Shown: one piece after another, positions 26,562 through 34,730 of the stretch
Layout: each line of letters starts with the position of its first letter
Numbering within the stretch: the first letter of the stretch is position 1
NCBI RefSeq assembly: GCF_019511445.1
Contig: NZ_JAEUAN010000032.1
Location: 1 to 53,401, forward strand
Reading direction: 5' to 3'
DNA: 53,401 nucleotides
From: Aliirhizobium wenxiniae
GTDB taxonomy: Bacteria > Pseudomonadota > Alphaproteobacteria > Rhizobiales > Rhizobiaceae
Made by a program: the position numbers and the translations under genes
The notes under the pieces: model-generated
The model's input: only the letters and a program-made list of their open reading frames with translations
The model's database searches: none
What the model was told of the DNA's origin: nothing

Positions 26562-29500
26562 TTAGCTCGCCAGTACCCGCTGTGAAGGGAAGGTGATTTC
26601 CACCAGCGTTCCCTCGTTCGGTGCGGAGGTGATGGCGAAATTCGCCCGGTTGGCATCCACCATCGCCTTGGTCAGCGGCAGTCCCAGCCCCGTTCCGTCG
26701 CCCCGCTTGCGAGATGCGCCTGCCACCTGCCGGAACGGCTTCATCGCCAGTTCCAGCTCTGGGCGCGTCATGCCGATGCCGGTATCGCGGATTCTCAACA
26801 CCACGCTGCCATTCGCCTCATAGGCGGTGGAAACGACAATCTGCCCGCCCGACGGCGTAAACCGGATCGCGTTGGAAAGAATGTTGAGCACGATCTGCTT
26901 GATCGAGCGAAGATCGGCCACCACCTGCGGCACGGATTGCGACAGCGCCGTGCGGATGATCACCCGCTGGCCGTTTGCCTGCGGCTGCACCAGCGACACC
27001 GCCTCGGATACCGTTTCGTTCAAGCCCACCGCGATGAAATCGAGATCCAGCTCACCGGCCTCGATCTTGGAAATGTCGAGCAGGTCGTTGACGATATCCA
27101 GAACATGCCGGCCCGAGCGGCCGATATCGTTCGAATATTCGATATAGCGGGGATGGCCGACCGGTCCGAGCCGCTCCGATGCCATCATGTCGGCAAAGCC
27201 GATAATGGCATTGAGCGGCGTGCGGATCTCATGGCTCACATGCGCCAGGAACTCGCTCTTGTGCGCATTGGCGGTTTCGGCCGCGCGTTTCGCTGTTCTC
27301 AGTTCGTCTTCCGTCCGCTTCCACTGGGTAATGTCGCGGATGACGGCGCAATAGCCGTTGGACGAGGTCAGCCGGCCGATCGTCATGAACAGCGGAAGGA
27401 AACCGCCCGATGCCTCGCGGCCGATCACTTCGCGTCCGTCATTCAGCACGCTTGCCACGCCATAACCCGAAAGCCCGGAAAGATAGTCGAGGATTGCCCG
27501 CTGGCTTTCATGCGCAAACAGCGTGACGAAAGGCTTGCCGTTGATATCCTCGCCATCGAAATTGAACAGCGCGCTCGCCGCCCGGTTCATCGACCGTACT
27601 TCCCTGTCCGAGCCGATGATGACGACGCCATCCGTGGCCGTCTCCAGAATGGCGCGCAACTCCTCCACTTCGACCTGCAGCTTGGCCAGCTGGTCGGCGC
27701 TGCGGATCGGGCGAAGCGGCAGCACTTCGGCCGTTGTGCTCTCTGGCGGTTCCACCTCGGCGGCAACCGGCATCAGCGCCAGCATAAGAGCCGATGTGTC
27801 ATTGAAGCGGATCGACTGCAGCCGTGCCGTGACGGGCACGATCACGTCGTCGGCGCGCACCACTACCATGCCGCCGGCATGCGTCGTCTTGTCTTCCAGT
27901 TCCTGCCGCTGCAAAAGCGCATCCAGCCCGCCGACATCGCCAAGCGCTTCAAGCGAGGAATAGCCCGTCAGCTTCAGGAATTCGCCATTCGCATGGATCA
28001 GCGTGTCGCCGGCATGCACCAGCAATGCGACCGGCATCTGGTCGACGATCTCTTCGGAAAGCCCGGTACGATCCCGGCCGGGCAGCATCGCGGCAAGCGC
28101 TGCGGCATCGACCGGCTCATGAGTTTCGTCTTCAGCCTCGTCCTCGAAGACCTCATCGGATGTTTCCGCCGCTTTTTCATCAAACAGCGAAACGACGGTA
28201 TCATCCGAAGCCTCTACCGAATGGGCTGCCTCAGGCTCATCGCCCTCTTGGGAGGCCTGCAACTCTTCCGGCTGCTCCCCGTCGAGTGTCTGCGGCTCCT
28301 CTTCGTCACTCGACATCGAGGGCTCAACCACCTCATCCGTCTCGGGGATGAGGTCTTCATTCCCGTCGAATTCCGTCTCGCGAGAACGGATATCGTCTTC
28401 CGATGCAGTGGAGGCTGCCGCGTCCACGATGGCGTCTTCATCACCGGCAACTTCGTCGGTTTCTGCCTTCGAGCGATCCGTCCATTTCACGAACCGATCC
28501 AGCCGCCTTGCAATTTCCTGAAAATTCGCCTGCTCACCGGCGCTGAGGCGCGAGCGCCGCTCCTCGAGCTGGACAACCTTGTCGGAATGTCTCCTGCCGG
28601 GAGTGTCGGCCAGCGTCAGGGCAGGGGGCTCGCCTTCCGGCCAGTCAGCGGCGTTCTGCTGGTTTTCAGTCTCTGCAAGCTTGGCCTCATCATCGGAGAT
28701 TTCTTCGCTCCGATCGTCGCCATCAACGACAGGAGCAACAGAATCAGTCTCCGCGGCCAATTCATCAACCGGCTCATCGCCCGCGCCTTCATCGCCGACA
28801 TTCTCATCGATCGCTTCGGCATCTGTCTGCCAAATCTCGTCCGTTATCTCGTCGGCGGTCTCGGCAGTTTCATTGTCTTCCGGCAGTAGCGCCACGTTCT
28901 CTGATAGAGTTGTGTCGTCGTCAGCCGGCGGATTGTCCTGCTCGATAATGACAGGTTCGGCGATAAAATCCTCTTGCGCCGCGCCGAACGAAAGGCCGGC
29001 GGCATGCGGGTCTTCCGCGGCATCGCCCATCCGCACGATGCCGAACCCGCGAAAACCGTCGAATTCGCGCGAGCGTGTATAGGTTGGAAGTGCAGCCAGA
29101 TCGACCGGCACGATCTTCGACGTGCCTTCTACCGGCCACCAGATCGTCTTGCCCGACCATGTGTCGCGGCGGCTGAGCAGCTCGGCGATCTTGCCTTCCG
29201 GGTCCAGATTGAACAGAGCGGCAAGATCGGCAAAGGCCATGCCGGAAATGTCGGCCGCATGCGGTCCGACAGCCTCGGCGAACTCCTTGGAAACCTCGCT
29301 GAATCGGCCGTTTTCATCGATCTTCCAGACGAAGCGGACAGTGCCCGACCGCCGCACGGGCGCGACAACAGGTTCCGGCTTCAGGTCCGGTGCCAAGTCG
29401 GTTTCGCCGTCTGGCAACGCGACCACACTAGCCGGCTCGCCCGTCTCTACGGCGGTGGCAATCTCTGCGGAGGAAACCTGGTTATCACCGTCCTCAACCG

Positions 29501-30722
29501 CGACATCGTCCTCGACGGTCTCGTCGTTACGCTCGTCGACAAAATACCTGTCCTGATCGGCAGAAATCTCCTGCATATCGGTCTCGGTGTCATTCTCTTC
29601 GGCAACGTCCCACAGCGTCGCGTTTTCCTCGGATGGCTCCTTGACGGAAACCTCTGCAAGCTCGCTCTCGGTCACTTCGGCATCTTCGAAGAAAGGCAGA
29701 GCCGTTTCCTCGACCACAGCGTCATCGTCGGCAATCTCGTCATCGGCCAGCGAGACCGAGGGTGCGTCGATATCCGCGGCCGCCGGCACTTCCGTCTCTT
29801 CAGCCTCGGTTTCAATCTCCAACGAAGACGTTGCCTCCGATGCGGTTTGGTCGGTGGCAATAAGATCCGCAGCATCCATTTCGGCCGCGTCTTCGAGCGA
29901 GATCTCCTCCTCGAGATCGGGATTTTCCTCAATCGCTGCCACGGCGCTCAGGGCATCGTCATAATCCGGCACGTCAACGACATCCGTCCTGTCGATGTCT
30001 GCCTCCGATGTGTCTGCTTCCTCGGTTCCCTGCACAGCAGGAATGATTGCGCTCTGCGTCTTGGCGGCTCCAACGACGAACAGCAGATTGAGCGCCGGCT
30101 CTTCCGAAACCTGACCGATTGCAGCGGGCAGATATCCGCCCGAGGTGGCGATCGGGCGCTTGATCAGCCGGTGACGATCGTTGCCGACCATCGATACCAG
30201 CATTCGAGTCGTCTGGATGGAGATGCTGAGCGCCGAAAACTGGCCGGATGCGGCAAGGATGTTGCCCTCGGCATCGAGCACGGCCATATGCGTTTCGGGA
30301 TCGTCGAACCCTTCGATCAGGCGCGCCGCACAGTCCCTCAGTGACAGGTTCTGGTTATCGACCGGCACGGACAAGAGGATGCACGGCTTGTTCTGCACCC
30401 GGATCATTTCGCAGCGAGCCTGCACCGCCACGCGAAGGAAGCCGGAAGCGATGCGAATGGTAAACGTACGGCGGTCGCCGATGGAGTGTAGCGAACGGGC
30501 GATCGGCTCTACCTGGCGGAACATCAATTCGCCACGGTCCAGTCCCTGGTCGAGAAAATCATAGATCGAACCGAAACCGAAAAGCGCCGCACCCCGGCCA
30601 TTTGCCCAGGAGACGGATCGCAGATCCGCCGAGAACAGAACAACCGCCATACCCGCGGCAAAGGCCTCGCTGACACGGTCGTGTACGGCGACGTCGATGA
30701 ATGGGTATTGCACGTCCGACAT
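26562..30722 (-). CDS. PdhS/PleC-type PAS sensor histidine kinase with acidic linker
   Basis: A 1386-residue histidine kinase without clear membrane helices. In order: N-terminal PAS-like sensory domain (about 1-200; ADLRSVSWANGRGAALFG), a very acidic low-complexity linker (about 232-800, rich in Glu, Asp, Ala, Thr and Val) interrupted by one PAS-like segment near 490-590, two more PAS domains (about 880-1150), then the HisKA domain with the phospho-acceptor His1164 in FLAHVSHEIRTPLN, and the ATPase domain with DTGIGM and GDGTGLGLPL boxes. The H-box region (IIGFADMM, LDISKIEAG) is of the PleC/DivJ/PdhS group, which acts on DivK/PleD and controls cell division polarity. The start at 30722 was chosen over an upstream frame that runs through the promoter. 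Unusually long for the group. Confidence 0.82.
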   Translation of the reverse strand: MSDVQYPFIDVAVHDRVSEAFAAGMAVVLFSADLRSVSWANGRGAALFGFGSIYDFLDQGLDRGELMFRQVEPIARSLHSIGDRRTFTIRIASGFLRVAVQARCEMIRVQNKPCILLSVPVDNQNLSLRDCAARLIEGFDDPETHMAVLDAEGNILAASGQFSALSISIQTTRMLVSMVGNDRHRLIKRPIATSGGYLPAAIGQVSEEPALNLLFVVGAAKTQSAIIPAVQGTEEADTSEADIDRTDVVDVPDYDDALSAVAAIEENPDLEEEISLEDAAEMDAADLIATDQTASEATSSLEIETEAEETEVPAAADIDAPSVSLADDEIADDDAVVEETALPFFEDAEVTESELAEVSVKEPSEENATLWDVAEENDTETDMQEISADQDRYFVDERNDETVEDDVAVEDGDNQVSSAEIATAVETGEPASVVALPDGETDLAPDLKPEPVVAPVRRSGTVRFVWKIDENGRFSEVSKEFAEAVGPHAADISGMAFADLAALFNLDPEGKIAELLSRRDTWSGKTIWWPVEGTSKIVPVDLAALPTYTRSREFDGFRGFGIVRMGDAAEDPHAAGLSFGAAQEDFIAEPVIIEQDNPPADDDTTLSENVALLPEDNETAETADEITDEIWQTDAEAIDENVGDEGAGDEPVDELAAETDSVAPVVDGDDRSEEISDDEAKLAETENQQNAADWPEGEPPALTLADTPGRRHSDKVVQLEERRSRLSAGEQANFQEIARRLDRFVKWTDRSKAETDEVAGDEDAIVDAAASTASEDDIRSRETEFDGNEDLIPETDEVVEPSMSSDEEEPQTLDGEQPEELQASQEGDEPEAAHSVEASDDTVVSLFDEKAAETSDEVFEDEAEDETHEPVDAAALAAMLPGRDRTGLSEEIVDQMPVALLVHAGDTLIHANGEFLKLTGYSSLEALGDVGGLDALLQRQELEDKTTHAGGMVVVRADDVIVPVTARLQSIRFNDTSALMLALMPVAAEVEPPESTTAEVLPLRPIRSADQLAKLQVEVEELRAILETATDGVVIIGSDREVRSMNRAASALFNFDGEDINGKPFVTLFAHESQRAILDYLSGLSGYGVASVLNDGREVIGREASGGFLPLFMTIGRLTSSNGYCAVIRDITQWKRTEDELRTAKRAAETANAHKSEFLAHVSHEIRTPLNAIIGFADMMASERLGPVGHPRYIEYSNDIGRSGRHVLDIVNDLLDISKIEAGELDLDFIAVGLNETVSEAVSLVQPQANGQRVIIRTALSQSVPQVVADLRSIKQIVLNILSNAIRFTPSGGQIVVSTAYEANGSVVLRIRDTGIGMTRPELELAMKPFRQVAGASRKRGDGTGLGLPLTKAMVDANRANFAITSAPNEGTLVEITFPSQRVLAS

Positions 30723-30849
30723 GGGCAAGCCTGTAAAATTACGGGTCGGCCTATAAGGCCATGGAATTAACCTCTTGTTAATATCCCCACCCCCTTGCAG
30801 GGTCCACAGAGGAGAGAAGGAACGCGCAAACAGGGTTAACGTCGGTCGG

Positions 30850-30881
30850 TTGTGCTGCGCCGCAAATATTGCAATGCACAA
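30850..30881. promoter_or_regulatory. TTGTGC...GCACAA dyad upstream of the phasin gene
   Basis: TTGTGC (30850-30855) and GCACAA (30876-30881) bracket TGC/GCA-rich sequence, including TTGCAATGCACAA (30869-30881). A near-copy of this arrangement lies at 40785-40814. TGC-rich sites of this kind are reminiscent of PhaR operators that control phasin genes by PHB level. It sits just ahead of a TATATATT stretch (30892-30899) that may be the -10 region. Confidence 0.5.
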
Positions 30882-30965
30882 TGGCATCGGCTATATATTT
30901 ACGGCAGAACAGGTTCGGCATTGCCTGTTTTTTCGCCGGACCGGATCTTTTTGGAGGAAAAGGTT

Positions 30966-31409
30966 GTGGCTTATACTGACGATATCTTCTCGTTTTCGGC
31001 ATTCGATCCGGCAAAGCTGACGCAAAGCTGGCGCGAATTTGCAGAACAAGGCACGACCCATTCCCGTGACGCCTACGGTAAGATGAAAACGGCCGCGGAG
31101 GAAGCCTCCCGCACGGTTGAATCCACAATACATTCTGCCCAGACAGGCACGATGGAATTCGGCCTGAAGGCGATTGACGCGCTGCGCGCCAATACGGAAA
31201 TGTCGTTTTCTCATATGGAAAGGCTCATGGGAGCCAAGTCGTTTTCGGAAGTGCTCGAACTTCAGGCGGCTTTCGTTCGCAAACAGGCCGAATTTACGGT
31301 AGAACAGGCAAAGACGATGCAGGAGGCCGCGCAGAAGATGGCTGACGAAGTCGCAATGCCCGGCAGACAGGCCGCCGAAAAGGCCATGGATGCTTTCAAG
31401 CCATCCTGA
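30966..31409 (+). CDS. Phasin family protein
   Basis: A 147-residue amphipathic, helix-rich protein of the phasin_2 type, which coats polyhydroxybutyrate granules. Visible: an N-terminal FSFSAFDPAKL stretch, then long helices with heptad-like spacing (AYGKMKTAAEEASRTVES; ALRANTEMSFSHMERLMGAKS; FVRKQAEFTVEQAKTMQE) and an Ala/Lys-rich tail. Start is GTG at 30966, eight bases after GGAGG; no ATG fits. A dyad of possible PhaR type is upstream. Its presence agrees with the phosphoketolase and isocitrate lyase genes in pointing to acetyl-CoA storage. Confidence 0.85.
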   Translation: MAYTDDIFSFSAFDPAKLTQSWREFAEQGTTHSRDAYGKMKTAAEEASRTVESTIHSAQTGTMEFGLKAIDALRANTEMSFSHMERLMGAKSFSEVLELQAAFVRKQAEFTVEQAKTMQEAAQKMADEVAMPGRQAAEKAMDAFKPS

Positions 31410-31546
31410 TCACCTGTTCTCGGGATGTCTTGTCCACATGCTCTGGGCAGACTTGATCGTCAGGATCGAATTTGTCCGATTGAAAGGACTTGCAATCTTC
31501 ATTCGATGGCCGTATGTGACCGGTCAACATCGCTTCGGCGATCTAT

Positions 31547-31623
31547 GCGGTTGTAGCTCAGTTGGTTAGAGCGCAGGTTTGTGGCACCTGAGGTCGGTGG
31601 TTCGACCCCACTCAACCGTACCA
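31547..31623 (+). tRNA. tRNA-His (GTG anticodon), CCA encoded
   Basis: Folds as a standard cloverleaf: acceptor GCGGTTG with CAACCGT, anticodon stem CAGGT/ACCTG with anticodon GTG at 31581-31583, T-arm GGTGGTTCGACCCCACT, and encoded CCA (31621-31623). The base before position 1 is T, not G, and the discriminator is A, so the usual G-1:C73 identity pair is missing. This loss is known for a clade of alphaproteobacteria that includes Rhizobiales. Confidence 0.95.
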
Positions 31624-31676
31624 TTCCCCTCTCCCGATAAGTCTTTACGTCACTAGGACTTCCCGGGAGAGGGGAA
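31624..31676 (+). terminator. Long hairpin after tRNA-His
   Basis: TTCCCCTCTCCC (31624-31635) pairs with GGGAGAGGGGAA (31665-31676); inside it AAGTC and GACTT can also pair. The flank ATTTTCC follows. It is probably the tRNA terminator. Confidence 0.6.
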
Positions 31677-31896
31677 ATTTTCCTTCCGAAATTCTTCGCT
31701 AAAATCGCCCCACGGGGATTGCGCGCGGGCCGGTGTTCGTGACACCCGACTTTCAGGATTTCCAGAGACCTGGCGTTGTCCTCGCGCATCCATGGCGTGG
31801 CTGAGCACAGGCACGCGCTGCGCTTCAAATTGTCTCTGCGAGTTATCTGAAAGTGTCATCGCGGTTGCAGCAATCGATCCTGTGGTCGGAGCCCCA

Positions 31897-32403
31897 TCAA
31901 AATCGTGGGCTTGCCCGCCGAATGTCACACACGCCGCGGGAAGCGAGTTTCCAGTTCCGTCGTCTCATCGCAGCTGAGCGGCCGGCTTTGTTGGCCTTGC
32001 AGCATGGGGAGAGCTTGGCCGTCTCCTCCAGCTCTTCGATGGCATAAACCGCGTCGCTCAGATCCGCGCCTGCAACAACAGGTCCGTGATTGGCCAAAAG
32101 GACGGCATGGATTTCGGAAACCATGGTCGTCCCGTCCTTGAAATGCTCACGCACGCCGATGTCAGGGTCTGCCTTTTCGAAGTCATTGATCATTTCGACC
32201 ACGACGTCGCGGTTTGGCGTCTGGTGGTGCCAGAACTCGAGGGTGACTCGGCCGCTTAAGCGGACGTTGCCGCAAGCAAGCCCGACATGATGCCGATAGA
32301 AGCGAAGAAGCTGGGCATTGGATCTTCCGTGTGGTTTCAGTGCGCGTGTCCAATTACGGCCGAATGTAACAGGCGTGTGAATGCTTGATCTTCTTTCGAT
32401 CAT
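31897..32403 (-). pseudogene. Fused remnant: sugar-binding-protein piece plus class II aldolase piece
   Basis: An open frame of 168 codons made of unrelated pieces. Codons 53-82 (32247-32158) read like the mature N-terminus of an ABC sugar-binding protein (VTLEFWHHQTPNRDVVVEM). Codons 97-131 (32115-32011) read like the C-terminal part of a class II aldolase of the OtnC type (HAVLLANHGPVVAGADL, then AIEELEETAKL). Neither is complete, and the flanks look non-coding. It appears to be deletion-joined debris of a sugar catabolic locus next to tRNA-His, a usual integration site. Not expected to make a working protein. Confidence 0.6.
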
Positions 32404-32664
32404 AGCTTCAATCGCATTCGCGGGAGATCTTCACGCCATCCAGCCGACCGAGAGCACGCCACGGTGGCTAAACGCCAGCTACGCTGATCGATGAGCATAT
32501 CGATGGATTTGTTGGGGATCCGGGGCCTGGCAGACCCTTCAAGAAGACCTATAGTCGCTCCATGTCAGAGCAGTTTGACGACGGCCTCGGCTGTTGCCTC
32601 ATCCGTAAACGACCAAACAGGCTGCGCCCGTATTGTGCGCAGCCACGCCTCCGGATTTCGGTCT

Positions 32665-34074
32665 TCAGCTTTGGCAGAGTGCCCTGATGTTGAGCAGTCC
32701 CCAGCCAAACACCGCATCTTTGCCCGGTTCGCCCATGTCGCTCGCCATCTGGGTCATTTCTTCCGCAACCTCTTTCGGGAGCATCTGTGGGTTGGCGCCA
32801 AGCATGAGAGATGCAGCGGCGGTAACGAAGGGGGCTGCAAAGGATGTGCCGCTCTTTTGTCGGCCGCCGGAAATGGAGGCCGCCGTCCAGACGCCTACCC
32901 CCGGAGCGGCAATGTCGATATGGTCGCCCCGCACCGCGCGACGATAGGGTTTCATCTGCCGGTCGACGGCAGTCACAGCAATGACGTCCGCATAGGCGGC
33001 CGGATAAACCGGTTTTGCTTTGGGACCTTCGTTGCCGGCCGCAGCAATCAGGATTGTGCCCTTGTCGATCGCCGCCCCTACAGCCTTCTCGAAAAGAAGG
33101 TTATGCGGTCCGCTGAGGCTCATATTGACTATTCTGATACCGCGCTCCGCCATCAGGTCGAGCGATCTGATCAGATCATAGACATCCGCAATGTCGGCAG
33201 CTTTGCGATAGCGTTGGAAGGCATCGATGGCCACCAGTTGCGCAGTGGGAACAAGACCCGGCGCACGGCTGCCGACCGCTCCGACAAGCAGGGCTGCCAC
33301 GGCCGTTCCGTGCTGTTCTGCCGATTGTGGTGCCTTATCGCTCGAAAGCCGGATCACGTTGATCCCGGCATCCGCCAGAGAAGAGTGTCTCTCGTTGATG
33401 GCCGTATCGATCAGCCCGATCGGGGCTGGTGCCGCGCAGCTCGTCATCTCGGCTGTTGTCGCCTGCAACGGCCAGCCCGCTATGTGGCGGATCAGCGTAC
33501 AGCCGTTGCCGGTGCAGATCGGGGCTTCCTGTTGCTCCGGCTGATAGAAATGGTTGAAATCCACCGAAGCCGAAGGGGCGGCATCTGCCACCGCCTGCCG
33601 CGCGGTGACGAGCGTCATGCCCGGCGGGATCGTCAATCTGACCAGTTCACCACCGGTCAGCGCGATCGGTTGCCGGCCGTCCACCGCAAAGCCGTCCTGC
33701 GTCAGGTCGGTGATTGATGCCTCGCTGAGACCGATGGCGACGATCTCGTTCGGCGCGCGATCCGGTATGATCGGCGCCTGCCGTCGCGGCTGGTTTCGTT
33801 CAGCGCGCTGGAAGGGCCAGCGGAAGAGTGAACGCAGGTCACCGCGAGGGCGATCGTCATCGTCCCGGTCGCCGCCGCTGTTTCCGCCACCGTCGCCAAA
33901 GCCGCCTCTACCACCGCCGTCGTCGTCTCCGCCGTCATCATCATCGTCGGCGAAAGCAAACGCCATGCCCGGCAACAGGCCGGCCGACTGGATGATAGGC
34001 TGACCCACCACCCCGCCCCAGGCGATTGCGAATACGAGCAAAACTTGCAAGGCAGAATGTGTGAGCTTGAGCAA
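32665..34074 (-). CDS. Secreted subtilisin-like serine protease (S8)
   Basis: A 469-residue S8 peptidase. N-terminal signal sequence ends near residue 42 (GMAFAFA-D), followed by an Asp/Gly-rich stretch (about 43-75) and a basic segment. A pro-region leads to the catalytic domain with Asp223 (IGLIDTAI), His255 (QHGTAVAAL) and Ser411 (SGTSFAAPF), plus the oxyanion-hole stretch AAAGNEGP. The domain is complete, so it should be active outside the inner membrane. It is divergent from an ECF sigma gene, and its own minus-strand promoter region has the GGAATAA-N14-CGTC element shared with two nearby genes. It could act on the anti-sigma factor or on surface proteins. Confidence 0.9.
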   Translation of the reverse strand: MLKLTHSALQVLLVFAIAWGGVVGQPIIQSAGLLPGMAFAFADDDDDGGDDDGGGRGGFGDGGGNSGGDRDDDDRPRGDLRSLFRWPFQRAERNQPRRQAPIIPDRAPNEIVAIGLSEASITDLTQDGFAVDGRQPIALTGGELVRLTIPPGMTLVTARQAVADAAPSASVDFNHFYQPEQQEAPICTGNGCTLIRHIAGWPLQATTAEMTSCAAPAPIGLIDTAINERHSSLADAGINVIRLSSDKAPQSAEQHGTAVAALLVGAVGSRAPGLVPTAQLVAIDAFQRYRKAADIADVYDLIRSLDLMAERGIRIVNMSLSGPHNLLFEKAVGAAIDKGTILIAAAGNEGPKAKPVYPAAYADVIAVTAVDRQMKPYRRAVRGDHIDIAAPGVGVWTAASISGGRQKSGTSFAAPFVTAAASLMLGANPQMLPKEVAEEMTQMASDMGEPGKDAVFGWGLLNIRALCQS

Positions 34075-34111
34075 TTTTCTATCTCCGGTAGAAAATATGG
34101 CCGTGTGTTAT

Positions 34112-34129
34112 CGATATTACCTGATATCG
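34112..34129. promoter_or_regulatory. Perfect dyad in the subtilase/sigma intergenic region
   Basis: CGATAT (34112-34117), six-base spacer, ATATCG (34124-34129). It lies in the 113-base gap, inside the likely 5' leader of the subtilase mRNA and about 60 bases before the sigma gene. A repressor site for the sigma gene or an RNA hairpin are both possible. Confidence 0.4.
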
Positions 34130-34141
34130 TTACCCTGGGTA

Positions 34142-34166
34142 GACGTTTGAGTGGACAGATTATTCC
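34142..34166 (-). promoter_or_regulatory. ECF-type promoter of the subtilase gene
   Basis: On the minus strand GGAATAA begins at 34166 and CGTC ends at 34142, with 16 bases between GGAAT and CGTC. The ATG of the protease is about 68 bases downstream. The same GGAAT-N16-CGTY pattern precedes two other genes of this cluster. It differs by one base in the -35 part from the GGAAC-N16-CGTT sites of the general stress sigma factor EcfG/RpoE2. Confidence 0.6.
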
Positions 34167-34187
34167 AAGCCGTGCCAGACAAATTGC

Positions 34188-34730
34188 ATGACGAATGAAA
34201 CGCCGACTGTTCCACAGCGATTGATCGCCTTTCTGCCCAACCTGCGGCGGTTTGCGATCTCTCTCTGCCATTCGCGCGAACTTGCGGATGATCTGGTTCA
34301 GGCCGCCTGCGAACGGGCGATCATTGCCGCTGAAAGCTTCGCTCCTGATACCCGTTTCGATGCTTGGATGTTTCGTATCCTCAGAAACCTATGGATCGAC
34401 CATCTTCGCCGTGTGAGAACAGCCGGCCCGCAGGACGAGCTGGAAAAGGCCCACGACGTCTCCATTCCATCGGGCGAGGCTGCGGCCCATGCCCGTATGG
34501 AGCTCATGGAAGTCACGGCTGCGCTGCAGAAATTACCTGATGAGCAACGGGAAGTGCTCATCCTGGTCTGTGTCGAGGAACTGAGCTATCGCGATGCTGC
34601 GGAGGTTCTCTCCATCCCCATCGGCACGGTGATGAGCCGCCTGGCTCGGGCGCGAAAGAATTTGGCCGAGTTGACGGGAATAAGTCTCGGCGAAAAACGT
34701 TCGTCCGATACGAAAGGCGGCGTTGCATGA
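34188..34730 (+). CDS. ECF-family RNA polymerase sigma factor
   Basis: A 180-residue extracytoplasmic-function sigma factor. Region 2 covers about residues 15-80 (ELADDLVQAACERA, FDAWMFRILRNLWIDHLRR), which melts the -10 element; region 4 covers about 112-165 (LPDEQREVLILVCVEELSYRDAAEVL) and ends in the HTH GTVMSRLARARK that reads the -35 element. The start ATG at 34188 has only a weak ribosome site. Its stop overlaps the start of the anti-sigma gene (ATGA), the usual coupling. No GGAATAA-type promoter is seen on its own strand, so self-activation is not obvious. Confidence 0.92.
   Translation: MTNETPTVPQRLIAFLPNLRRFAISLCHSRELADDLVQAACERAIIAAESFAPDTRFDAWMFRILRNLWIDHLRRVRTAGPQDELEKAHDVSIPSGEAAAHARMELMEVTAALQKLPDEQREVLILVCVEELSYRDAAEVLSIPIGTVMSRLARARKNLAELTGISLGEKRSSDTKGGVA

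Noticed and set aside
28974..30344. Long plus-strand open frames opposite the histidine kinase gene
   Set aside because: They mirror the acidic linker codons of the real gene and have no ribosome sites; GC-rich genes often leave the opposite strand open.
31499..31828. Minus-strand frame over tRNA-His with the phrase SGVEPPTSGATNLRSNQL
   Set aside because: This is the well-known false protein produced by translating the antisense of tRNA genes.
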